From positions 372,001-436,000 of the forward strand of contig NC_011684.1 in assembly GCF_000150955.2 (NCBI RefSeq): 64,000 bases of DNA, written 5' to 3'. Below, in pieces: positions 31,628-41,180 of this stretch (within the stretch, counting starts at the first letter, position 1; each line of letters starts with the position of its first letter). Made by a program: the position numbers and the translations under genes. A model generated the notes under the pieces. The model had not been told where the DNA came from and made no database searches. It worked only from the letters and a program-made list of their open reading frames with translations. The stretch comes from Phaeodactylum tricornutum CCAP 1055/1. Taxonomy: Eukaryota > Bacillariophyta > Bacillariophyceae > Surirellales > Neidiaceae.

Positions 31628-33426
31628 GAAAGTATAAGATTCACGTCACAAAGACGTGCGACTTATAGCTGTGTACGGGATTGAGTCCCGTACAATAAAC
31701 AATGATAGAGAATACTTAGATAGTTCGACGTGACGAGACCTTTTGTAATCCAAAAACGCGGAAGTATTCGATGACGCGTTCAAGAAGGAACCTCCGCAAG
31801 ATTCTTAAGCATGACCATGGTTAAAGCCAAGCAGGCGAGGAGAGCGAAATGGATATCCTTCATAGCCTTCTATATTGCTATTCCTGTTACCCTTTTAAAG
31901 TCTGAAAGCATTGTCTGTCGACGGATTTGTGGAAGAAGGAAGATCATGACCAACGAGAAAACAAGGACTTGGCATTTCATTTGCAATCAGACCTAGAAAT
32001 GATTCCGGTTCGAGACTTAATTTGACCCGAAAGAAGACGACAAAAACAATGCTAGTGGGAAAGGAGCTGCATGGAAGGCCCAGGTAGTCAACGCATTTGC
32101 TCCTGCGCTTGTCCCATCGAAATTTGAGACGTACGAACAAGAAATCTCTACTCTATCCCTCTCTCCTGCATTCTTTCAATGGCATGTTCGTTCATACAAT
32201 AGGAACTGTCGCCATCTACTTACCCATTTTCTTCTTGTAAGTTCGGTTTAATAAAAGCAGAGGTAGAGTACTGCTGTCTTCCACACTCAAACAAAAAAGT
32301 GACAGATGGTGTTGGGCTGGTGTTTACCCTTCACGGAAGACTGTGGAAGCCTTTTGTTACAAACAAAACATTGCCAGATGTCGCTGACGGATGCCAATTG
32401 CAAGGAGGAAGGCGAACGCTTTCTCAGAGAAATCTTGACGTAAGACGATCGAGTCAACGCGGGAAATCTTATACAAGCTCATAACCCTCTGCAGCTTTTT
32501 TGGTTAAATATAAAGTCTCAGCAGACGGTATCCAGATGTTCTTGAAGATGATATCCCTTTTTGGGTTGAATGACGCAAGCAGAATTCTTCTCATTGGCAT
32601 GTGGCTGTCCATGAGCAGGTGCAACAGGACATATTTCGTTGGCTGACGTTTAACTTTTTGTTATTTTTCTGTTGGGAATTCCCGAAATTCAACTTTGTGC
32701 GTTATCCCTCGTTCTATTACAGAAGAAACTTTACCTTGTGTCACAACTTACATATAATACGGTAACCCCAGCCAATAGTTAACCACAATCTTGCATTTTA
32801 CTCATCTTCAAGTCACTGCAACAACGATGTGTTCATATTACAAAAACGGTTACGGAATCAGCTTTTATCCCTATTATCAATGAGACTTGACAAATGACAT
32901 CCTTTGAAACGAACTATTTTCCATTGCGTATCACCGTCAATTTGTCTTCTACAAATATCCTTCTGAGACAAATTGTGTTGTCTTTCATATTGCAAAGCTA
33001 TTATCAGTAGTTACCTTTGAGCGGACCTCTACAAATTTTCTAGTTTGTGAATCAAAAGGGTCCCAGCGCTTGGCTACTACTACCGCTGCTACCAGCGATG
33101 AGCGATTTTGTGCAGTCCATTAAACCTTTGCATCCAACTAGCTCGTAGGAGCTACAATGGAGGAGGAGCAACAGCTTTCAACAACACACCCGCAGCATTG
33201 GGCACGGCCAATACAATGAAGCGACCCCTGACAGCGAATTTCCCTTGTACCATCACAGACGAGAGACTGTTACTGCTCTGATTTTGGTGCAATCTGGAGT
33301 TGACACGATTTGAAAACGCTTCCTCCTATTAGGCACTGACCTCACCAAATTCTCAATAACTATTGGTACCGCAGGTTACCATAGTCGTTGATTCTTGCAT
33401 TGCCCTCACATCGACAACTGGCCGAG
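31628..33426. other. 1.8-kb intergenic region between bZIP and kinase genes
   Basis: The longest gene-free stretch in the window, AT-rich. The left end is the bZIP upstream region with ACGTCA (31643..31648) and further ACGT cores at 31654 and 31728, plus a hairpin. The right end is the 3' flank of the kinase. Two short ATG frames (31811..31996, 32299..32484) show no family features. No tRNA seen. Confidence 0.45.
31672..31694. promoter_or_regulatory. Perfect hairpin upstream of bZIP gene
   Basis: TGTACGGGA, loop TTGAG, TCCCGTACA: a nine-base-pair perfect stem 45 bp upstream of the bZIP ATG. It could be a 5'-UTR RNA stem or a palindromic protein site. Function inferred only from position. Confidence 0.5.
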
Positions 33427-34434
33427 TCAAACCAAGAAAACACTCCAGCCTAACTTGCCGTCCTTCATTGTGTTTGTGTATTGTAGCCAATTTGGCTTTG
33501 CAGGAAGACAGAGGTTCTGGAAATTTAAGGTTGCCTCTCTCCAAAGATCGCAGGAAGCATCGTTTAAGTTGGCAGTCGTGGGAGCCTTGATTCTGAGCTC
33601 GGCACTTGGTTCCAAAAGAGATAGCACCAAACTTTTCCAAATCTCGGGAAGGTATCGAAAATATTCTTTTTTTACCTCCAAGTCGGATTTTATATACCTT
33701 CCAACTCTTTCCACAACCAAAAGACCCGTTTCTGCCGTAAACGGAGACCCGCCTGCAAACATGGCATATACTAGACAACCGTACGACCACAAGTCAACGG
33801 CGATTGTCAGACGACACAGTGGGTTTCCGCGAATGATCTCGGGACTGGCGTAACTGGTCGACCCTTGGTAGCACACGGGCTGATCCCCAATGCTTTCTTT
33901 CTTGTTGCGATTACGCGCAAGATCCACAGCGGCTCCAAAATCGGCGAGTCGAACCTCACCCCGCTCGGTCAGGAGAATATTGCTGGGTTTAACGTCTGCG
34001 TGTACTATTTCTCGATCGTGAAGGAACGCGAGGGCCATCCATATTTCTCTCGCATAGTACGAGACGCTCTGCTGCCATTGGGTGTCCACGCAGACGTGCA
34101 TTCCCGTGTGTAGCTGTTGTTGTCGCAAAAGACCTTGGAGGTCGCCGCCACGACAACACTCTAGCACCAGGTAGAGGCATTCCGCGTCGTGGAACGACGA
34201 GTACAGCTGTACTATACGGTTACAGCTACGGAGCTCGCGTAGGAGTCGTTGTTCTTGCAGAACAGAGTCTCTCCAAGCGGGATTCCTCACGAGCGAATGC
34301 TTGTCGACGACTTTGATGGCAACATCGCGACCGTCCACTTTGTGCCGTCCATGGACAACACGGCCAAACGACCCTTCCCCGATTACCGCTCCCACAAAGT
34401 AGTCATCCGTCCGAACCCACGAGGCTGTGGTCAT
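33427..34434 (-). CDS. PDK1-like AGC-type protein kinase with HAD catalytic loop
   Basis: Single exon, 335 residues. The glycine loop GEGSFGRVV (residues 19-27), VAIK lysine (Lys41), DFG (165-167) and a Ser-Pro-Glu in place of APE (SYASPEII) define a protein kinase. DYFVGAVIGEGSFGRVVHG, RIVQLYSSFHDAECLYLVLE and DLWSYGCLVYAMFAGGSPF are most like PDK1. The catalytic loop is HADVKPSNILL: the Arg of HRD is Ala, the Asp is kept, so it is a non-RD kinase that should not depend on activation-loop phosphate contacts of that Arg. No PH domain follows, and the protein ends about 50 residues after the kinase fold. Divergent from IMP2. Confidence 0.88.
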   Translation of the reverse strand: MTTASWVRTDDYFVGAVIGEGSFGRVVHGRHKVDGRDVAIKVVDKHSLVRNPAWRDSVLQEQRLLRELRSCNRIVQLYSSFHDAECLYLVLECCRGGDLQGLLRQQQLHTGMHVCVDTQWQQSVSYYAREIWMALAFLHDREIVHADVKPSNILLTERGEVRLADFGAAVDLARNRNKKESIGDQPVCYQGSTSYASPEIIRGNPLCRLTIAVDLWSYGCLVYAMFAGGSPFTAETGLLVVERVGRYIKSDLEVKKEYFRYLPEIWKSLVLSLLEPSAELRIKAPTTANLNDASCDLWREATLNFQNLCLPAKPNWLQYTNTMKDGKLGWSVFLV

Positions 34435-34850
34435 CCTCTAGACCAAAAACATTCCCAGGAAGGAGACAATAGAAGACAACCTGGGTCGCTTTTTCACTGT
34501 CAATTCCGGATCACGGTAGGCATAAAAGCGGAATTCGAAGTTGCGATCGTCGACAGTCGGGTGCGCTTTCGTTGTCGCAGCCACGTTTCTAAGAGTAAAA
34601 TAATAGGTAGAGTTGATCATGATAGAGATTGCCTTTCGGGACTTCTTACAGGGACTCGAATCAGCCAATAAAACTCCCTTTCTCTTACGTGTTCTTCCTG
34701 CATCAGGAGTGCGGTATTCTAGTGGACGCTGCCAGGACCTGACCATGGCGCTGCCTGGAAAACAAATCGTTCTCTTGCAAGCAATCAGCCAGTCGATCGC
34801 ATATAAAAACTAACTTGCCCAGCGTTCCCCTTTGCCGTTTCTTCTTGAAT
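34435..34850. promoter_or_regulatory. Divergent promoter region of kinase and IMP2
   Basis: 416 bp between divergent ATGs, holding both promoters. No named motif seen. Confidence 0.35.
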
Positions 34851-35501
34851 ATGAGCGCGTTCGCGCACCGGATTCCGGCGTCTTGGGCGACCGCCGCAGC
34901 CAGCGTTCCCCTTCTGGTATGGGGCCGAGACTCGCTCTTTGGCCTGTGTCGTGTCCACGGCACATCCATGGAACCGGCGATAAAGGAAGGAGACATTCTA
35001 CTCGTACGAAAGGCTGACCGAGGATTACTTTTGGAGTCGCTCGCGTACCTTGTTCACGGCGAAGCCGAGACTGATGCTGTCGACACGGAAGAACGTGCAC
35101 GTCTTCTACGCTTCGATGCCATACACGGTGCAGGCGATCACGTCCCCATGTCGAGGCTTTATGAGAACCCTCCTCTGGCACTGGCGGGACACGTGGTGGT
35201 ATACAAGTCACCGTCGGCGGCCTTGCCGGATGAACTTTTGGTCAAGCGTGTCACAGGGGTTGGTGGGCAGCATTTACGCAATCAATACGGACGTCGTATT
35301 CAGTTGATACCTCCCTATACAATCTATATGGAAGGAGACAATAAGGAAAATAGTGACGACAGTCGCAAAACGGGCCCAATCAGTAAAAATCTCGTGGTGG
35401 GAATTGCGGAATATGTGGTCTGGCCGCCATATCGGTGGAGACGGATAATACGCGAGCAAGCATGTGATGAACTGAAAAGACCAAGGGCTTACTGGCCGTA
35501 G
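34851..35501 (+). CDS. Mitochondrial inner membrane protease subunit 2-like (IMP2/signal peptidase I family)
   Basis: Single exon, 216 residues from the ATG at 34851. A serine-lysine protease of the S26 family: nucleophile Ser39 in HGTSMEPAI, GDILLVRK after it, and general-base Lys132 in LLVKRVTGVGG. The C-terminal YMEGDNKENSDDSRKTGPIS (box E) and EYVVWPPYRW end are typical of IMP2. An N-terminal hydrophobic stretch (residues 12-24) would be the inner-membrane anchor. The family removes sorting signals of proteins in the intermembrane space. A loop of about 50 residues between boxes is longer than in yeast. Confidence 0.9.
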   Translation: MSAFAHRIPASWATAAASVPLLVWGRDSLFGLCRVHGTSMEPAIKEGDILLVRKADRGLLLESLAYLVHGEAETDAVDTEERARLLRFDAIHGAGDHVPMSRLYENPPLALAGHVVVYKSPSAALPDELLVKRVTGVGGQHLRNQYGRRIQLIPPYTIYMEGDNKENSDDSRKTGPISKNLVVGIAEYVVWPPYRWRRIIREQACDELKRPRAYWP

Positions 35502-35582
35502 CACAAAACGTCAAAATACAATATTCTGCTTACAGTCGCAGGCTCCCCTTGCACTAGAGTGCGAAACTTGTGAGACGAATGA

Positions 35583-36590
35583 CTACTCCTCGTCTTGGTC
35601 TTGACTTTGCGTAAGAGCACGTAAAATGCCCTTGGGATTCTTGACTCCCGGGTAGCGGTGGAACTGAAAGTCGGTCTTGTACCGGCGGTACAAATCTTTG
35701 CGAACTTTGTCAGATTCAATGATGATACCCGAAACTACATGCAGCGCCTGTTCGATGCGAACCGCTGACAACGTAATGTCTTCAACAGTTTGTTCGATCT
35801 TGGTTATTTTGTCCGTAGAAATTTCAATTTCCGTGTCGGCGGGCTCCTCATCACTATCGGAATTCTTTTTCTCTTCCAGTGCCTTCATTTCGATTTCTCT
35901 TTGCGAAATGTCTTCCTCCGTATCCTTCCATTGCCTTTCTTCACGGTGCAATTTATTGAGTTCCGTCATGAGATAGGCCACTTCCCTCCACAATTCCTGA
36001 TTACGAGGAAGCTTTTTCTTAAGGTCTCGTCGATGTCTTTCTCTATCTACCTTGGCGAGTCGATCCTGTTCGGCCGCAGCAGTGACCCTTTTGACCTCTT
36101 GCTCAGCTTGCCAGACGGCTTCTCTTTCCCGATCGATTTGGTCGCGAGCAATCCGTGACTCCTTGGCCGCCTCTACCGCCGCACCGATGCTGTCAAACAT
36201 TACCTTACGACAAGCAACGATTGCGGGCTTCGCGTCGGGATTGTCCCGTTGTACCCTGGCCTGGAGAGCCTTGAGTGCATGCTCCTCTTGATACGCAACA
36301 GCCGGCAACAAGACATCCTCGAAGGATAAGAGGCCCGCATCCGATAGTGCATGCTGATTGCTTTCTTTCGAGCTTATAGCTTCTTCGTACAGAGCCTTGA
36401 CGACGCCACGAGAAGGAATCGCGACGTCTTCAGGGTAGACAAAGGTCGCTGTGGGTTCATGAGCGGAAGAGCTCATAGACGATCGATCATTGCCCTTGCT
36501 TTGCGCTCTGGGACGTTTCGATTGGCTCGGACCGCTTTCCCAGGTCTCGTTCGTTGAAAGACGCTGTAGCGGAGATCGTTGTGCTTCCAT
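35583..36590 (-). CDS. Coiled-coil protein of unknown function
   Basis: Single exon, 335 residues from the first ATG (36590). Not recognised. Residues 1-45 are disordered with KRPRAQSK, a possible nuclear signal. Residues 120-250 are a long charged helix (RDQIDREREAVWQAEQEVKR, ELWREVAYLMTELNKLHREE) and then an acidic break SDSDEEPADTE. A final helical region ends in a short globular KTDFQFHRYPGVKNPKG. Architecture recalls kinetochore, spindle or RNA-processing scaffold subunits, but no family can be named. Convergent with IMP2, 81 bp apart. Confidence 0.7.
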   Translation of the reverse strand: MEAQRSPLQRLSTNETWESGPSQSKRPRAQSKGNDRSSMSSSAHEPTATFVYPEDVAIPSRGVVKALYEEAISSKESNQHALSDAGLLSFEDVLLPAVAYQEEHALKALQARVQRDNPDAKPAIVACRKVMFDSIGAAVEAAKESRIARDQIDREREAVWQAEQEVKRVTAAAEQDRLAKVDRERHRRDLKKKLPRNQELWREVAYLMTELNKLHREERQWKDTEEDISQREIEMKALEEKKNSDSDEEPADTEIEISTDKITKIEQTVEDITLSAVRIEQALHVVSGIIIESDKVRKDLYRRYKTDFQFHRYPGVKNPKGILRALTQSQDQDEE

Positions 36591-37253
36591 ACTGTTTCGC
36601 AATTTTGTTCCTTCGAATAGTTCCTCACTGTCAGCATCAATGGAGACGTTATTGTCGAACAGCGGTCTACTAGTAGAGTGCCGAATGATGTTGTCAATTT
36701 ACCGACTCAAGCCGGCTGGCGTATCAACGAACAATTTGAAAATCCCTTTAAACGCTTTATGTCGTGGTGACACAGAGCATTCCAAAATCTCGCAATGCTT
36801 GTCTCCGACCAAAATAACACAAGTGAACTTTTATACAGCCCAATCATATGATTATCAATAGCATACTTGTGTTATAAATCTGAAAATTTGGGAACCTCTC
36901 TGTTGCTTGCAAAAGCTACTTTTTGAATGGGACTACACTTTCGGTCAAATAAATTCGGAAGCTATTGTGCTATCTTTGATCGGATAAGAATTCTCATCAT
37001 CAATCAGGAGACATCCGCAAAGCAGCCGAACTTGGAGCGACAACCCCAAGTTGAAAACGGATAATCCAATTTGATCCTGTAAATATAGCATTCTTTTATG
37101 CGTACAGTTAGTGCTATTTTCGTCAGGAACGCTAGCCGCACGTCAAAGGGTGTTCACATTTCCAATGGGCGGCATGCAAAGATTGTTTCTCTCCTTACAA
37201 AAGGAGACATTTAGTCGAGATTGTTGTGGTACATAGCCTGTTATGTTTTCCGC
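36591..37253. other. Intergenic region, no gene seen
   Basis: 663 bp between two minus-strand genes, AT-rich. It must contain the promoter of the coiled-coil gene and the 3' end of the next. Confidence 0.4.
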
Positions 37254-38432
37254 TTAAGATCGCTCCACCTTACGTTCTTTTGTTTTCGAAGACTTTTTCC
37301 TCGGTTTTCTTATGGATGTCTGAAGGCTCTCGCCTTCGCGGAGCAAGGGCGTGCCGTCCCACTTGGGGATGATACGCCCTTCCAGTAGCTGACGACGCGA
37401 TCGTCCGGTATTGACCATAGTCTGCGAGTGGGACTTGGGAAGGCCTTGCTCAGTATCCCATTCTTGCAAGGCTTTTTGAGTCACCACTGATTGATCCATC
37501 GCAATCTTCAACCGTCGCATCAAAGCCTCCCTTTGTTGGCTGAACATAGTCGCCATCATTGGACTTTGTTGGAGCGGTGGTAAAAATGAAGAGACTGAAT
37601 ATGACGGGTTGTCATTTGGGTGTAGCGCATTCGCTACTATACCCATAGACAGAGAGTCGGCAGGTGCAAAAGGCAGCGAGGCACGCTGTTGCAGAACTGG
37701 AAAGTGCGGTTGGGTCAATTCACTAAAGGTACCGTACGAATTGGACAGCGCATTCATTTGGTGAAAATTCCGCTGCTCAACAAGCTGGAATAAATTCAAC
37801 TGGTTGAAGGGATTTGCATCTCGATTCCGTGACATAGATGTCGACACAGGTACTGATCTCGAATCCGCCATCTGCGCAGGAGGCGGTGGCAACGTATTCC
37901 AGATTGGTGTACCGGACTGTGATGAACCTGACTGTTTACCTTCCGAACCCGACTTGGCACCAATCCCCGTTTGAAAAATTCGAACGTCAGGTTGGCCTGC
38001 AGCCATTGCAATGCCTATAGGTCTTTCGAGAGGAATGGCATTGCGTCCCGTCGGAGTTGAATTAAAGTATTCACTATGATATGGCTCCAAAGAGCCCGGT
38101 CGGAGCATGCTTCTTCCAGTTTGGTATTGAGTAGGCAAGGGCCTTGGCTCAAAAGGATTAAGGTCGTCGAGGGCTAGCGGGCGCAAGCCTTCAACGTCTG
38201 ATTGTGACTCGCCGGTAAACACTGATAACATCCCCTGTGCGCCGTCCGTATACCGAACATCGAACGGGTGTGAGAATTGCAAGGCCGCTTGGCGCCCGCG
38301 ATTAAGGTCGACCTCAGAATCGTCTCTTGGCAAATCGATGCCCTCTTGATTCCTTTCGTTTGCACTTGGAGGATCATAGGTATGCGCTCTCGGACCCAAG
38401 GGACCTTTTCCATACCGTTCCGAATCTTCCAT
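37254..38432 (-). CDS. Orphan disordered protein with a conserved-looking C-terminal basic module
   Basis: Single exon, 392 residues from the first ATG (38432). Most of it is Pro/Ser/Gln/Asn-rich and probably disordered. The C-terminal 90 residues stand out: REALMRRLKIAMDQSVVTQK, ALQEWDTEQGLPKSHSQTM and RSRRQLLEGRIIPKWDGTPL, then a Lys/Arg-rich tail (RKPRKKSSKTKERKVER). The WD-x5-LPKSHS-x-TM pattern with a following RSRRQL looks like a defined motif, possibly lineage-specific. The tail suggests nuclear location. Function unknown. The frame extends upstream without an ATG, so a 5' exon is possible. Confidence 0.6.
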   Translation of the reverse strand: MEDSERYGKGPLGPRAHTYDPPSANERNQEGIDLPRDDSEVDLNRGRQAALQFSHPFDVRYTDGAQGMLSVFTGESQSDVEGLRPLALDDLNPFEPRPLPTQYQTGRSMLRPGSLEPYHSEYFNSTPTGRNAIPLERPIGIAMAAGQPDVRIFQTGIGAKSGSEGKQSGSSQSGTPIWNTLPPPPAQMADSRSVPVSTSMSRNRDANPFNQLNLFQLVEQRNFHQMNALSNSYGTFSELTQPHFPVLQQRASLPFAPADSLSMGIVANALHPNDNPSYSVSSFLPPLQQSPMMATMFSQQREALMRRLKIAMDQSVVTQKALQEWDTEQGLPKSHSQTMVNTGRSRRQLLEGRIIPKWDGTPLLREGESLQTSIRKPRKKSSKTKERKVERS

Positions 38433-39792
38433 CGTTCGGTAAACGGCGTTCCGTACCCACAGTTCCACCCTTTTGCCAAGGTGAATGGGCTCAATCGCAG
38501 TGCTGGGATATTATGAGACTGCGTGATAGTGCCATTGTCAGTGGAAGGCTCGACGCCGTCAAGTTTGGAGAGAATGGGTCCGCTGACAAGCGATAAGCCC
38601 GTTTTCACCAATCTAAAACATATTGCATTCAGACAAAGCAAAATTTTCCCCTCACAGTCAATCAAGACGCCATATTTCTGGTATTTTACATAGTCAGAAA
38701 CTGGTTGCATGTGAATCCATACTTGAAATGATTTCAAGCAGGTCCATACACTTATTGACTTTCGTTTCTGGGTTTAGAATTTGACAGCCAACCGACGCGC
38801 TTTGAAATATTAGCCCGAACGAGTTGCAACTGCGGATAAATTGCTTCCTTTTGTTTATTGCCCGACTCCAACTGTCGTTCCGCAGACAGTTCCGTCAGAG
38901 GAGAGATTTGATATGGCCTCAATGGATCTCTCCCTTATATCATTCACTAGTATCCTTGTCGAAGACAATCTATTTAATTGCTGCTCTTTGCTACCTAGGC
39001 TTGAGTTGATGTCCTATTCCTCGTTTATATTAAATATACTTCTTTTTCCTGTATACAGTGTCTTGCAGAAAAGTGACTCCATTGGGTCTTCCTTGAGAAT
39101 TTGTAAAATGACTACTCATAATCGACAATAGCTGTATGTGAGTACATATTGCCATCCATACTTATCGCTAAAGCAAAACAAGATGGACACGTTTCCGGTA
39201 AGATGTCACGGAAATTGGACATCTTGTGCAGTCATAATTCAAGATCAAATTCTATGATAGCACAGGCAGTTCGGAAAAGTGCAGGAAGGGTACCCGTGGG
39301 AACATTTCTAATATCAAAACCCTTGTAATTGGGCATCTGATCGCGACAAAATTGAGAAGCTAGAGAACATCTTGGACGCTGATACTGATGGGGAGGGATT
39401 TATTCACTGATGTGAGCTAATGTAAGTTGAGCTTCCCAATCCCCAGTTCACGTTTTTGCGAATTCACAGAAAATGAATCGTTTCCTTCTGATTCTCGAAC
39501 TTGGCCAAGACGGACGCAAGACAGGCGCGCAACACGGTAGGTTCATCTCCCGGAGATTTGTGTCAGAGTCACAGTCAATTGATAGCTACCGTTGTAGACT
39601 GTCAACCAGAGACCCCACCCCTTCCCTCTTGTCTCTCCATCGAAACAATTTTTGCTCGAAAACGCGTCATCATACTTTGCGGGAAAACACACTTGCAATC
39701 ACCGTCTTTGCAACTCACCAGGCTCTTCGCGGTTTCACCAAAAGACAGGTTGAAATATTGATCATTTCAGTCATCAAAGCAATCCACATCTA
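38433..39792. promoter_or_regulatory. Divergent 1.36-kb intergenic region
   Basis: Lies between divergent starts of the orphan gene and RRP43. Several short ORFs (for example 39473..39793) have no family features. AT-rich and without visible repeats or RNA genes; both promoters must be here. Confidence 0.35.
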
Positions 39793-40794
39793 ATGAGTGG
39801 AGGTGACACGGCAGCTGTCGTTGCCGTATCGGCCAATCACCCTGCCGATCTCAGCTTATGGTTGGATACTACTCAGCAAGTAGCGAACGCTCTGGATTCC
39901 AAGGTAGACATCCTGATCTTGCAATTTCATGTAATGTTTGTTTGTTGTACGCTTAATTCTCACCATTCACTCTTCCCATCATCTGTTACCTGCCGGTAGC
40001 TGCAAGTTGAGAATTTTTATCAGAATGGAACACGTCCTGATGGTCGTCTGTTTCATCAAACGCGGCAAACGAATATTCAACGAGGGATTTTGAATAACGC
40101 ATGCGGATCTTCGCTGATTAAATTGGGAACAACGCAGGTCCTGGCGGCAGTTACGTATCAAGTTGGACAACCAATTGTTTCCGGATCGAGTGGTGGCTCC
40201 GGGGATGACTCCAACAAGACAAAAGGGGATATAGTGATCGCCGCGGACAACGGGAGCGTCGATGCGGTCTTGCAATCGTGGCTTCAACGGCTCTTGCAGG
40301 ACACCATTGATCTTGAGCAACTATCAATCGTTCCTCAGGCGGCTTTTCGTTTGATCGTGACCGTACAGGTTCTCAATGTGGCCGGCAATCTGAGGGACGC
40401 TTGCTGGTTAGCATGTGTGGCGGCTTTATTAGATACGAAACTTCCGTCAAACACTGTCTATGAAGCTGGCAAAGTGTGGCTAAAGGATAACGACGATACT
40501 GCTGATGCCAATACTGGCACTAAATCACTGGAACTTCCCGTCTTGCCGATTTCGTTAACAATGGGAGTGTGGTCCACCATTGAAGCGGGTATGGTGCACA
40601 TGGTCGACCCGACAATAGAAGAAGAAGAAAGTCTGTCAGGGAGCTTGACGATAATTGTCAATGCTCGACAGCCGGAGGAAGTGTTGTCCGTGGATTTTTC
40701 GTCGCTGACGCCAATGACAAGGACCGACCTCGCTTTGGCGATCAAAATGGCAATAGGGCGAGGGACAGAGGTCGGAGCTATCCTATCCCCATAA
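39793..40794 (+). CDS. Exosome subunit RRP43/EXOSC8 (RNase PH-like)
   Basis: join(39793..39903,40000..40794), with a 96-bp phase-0 intron joining ALDSK to LQVENFYQNGTRPDGR; 301 residues. The RNase PH fold is seen in RPDGRLFHQT, NNACGSSLIKLGTTQVLAAV, VQVLNVAGNLRDACWLACVAAL, LPISLTMGVW and a final MVDPTIEEEESLSGSLTIIV. The pattern fits RRP43/EXOSC8 best among the three RRP42/43/45-like subunits. These eukaryotic ring subunits are catalytically inactive and guide RNA through the nuclear and cytoplasmic exosome core. The C1D/Lrp1 gene at 56.4 kb encodes a cofactor of the same complex. Confidence 0.88.
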
Positions 40795-41180
40795 TTGTCT
40801 ACTGAAATTGAAGAGTTTCTCTCAATTTTTCACGCTTTATATACATATCCTAGTATAACCAAACGAATCGATATCCGTTCACGACAGCACAAGCAATAGG
40901 TTAGCTTGTCAGTTTACCTAGAAGGGAATAGACCGGATATTGTCGTCTAGCTATGTGTTGTAGCGCCTATCTCATACACTCCCTATTTCAGCGTAAGATC
41001 GATGTCTGGAATGATAGTCGCAAGACACTCCAGGCACTCTTAAAAAAGTTGAAGCGCACTTTGGGAGAGAATTCAGAGTCTGGAGAAAAGGACCGAGACT
41101 TTGCATTGTCATTCTCTTGCTGCAAAAAAACGACGGCAAGAACGAGACAAACGGTTCGTTCGGGAAGCTGCACGGATACA
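40795..41180. other. Intergenic region; frame of next gene open from 40953
   Basis: The next gene's frame extends upstream to an ATG at 40953, which would add 76 residues (rich in Lys and Cys). I treat it as 5' leader because the family N-terminus starts at 41181. Confidence 0.4.

Noticed and set aside
39473-39793. 107-codon ORF directly upstream of RRP43
   Set aside because: No motif, biased low-complexity composition and it ends exactly at the RRP43 start; probably chance.
40953-41180. 76-residue N-terminal extension of the ROK kinase
   Set aside because: The residues do not look like a targeting peptide and the family start is at 41181; the upstream ATG may still be used.
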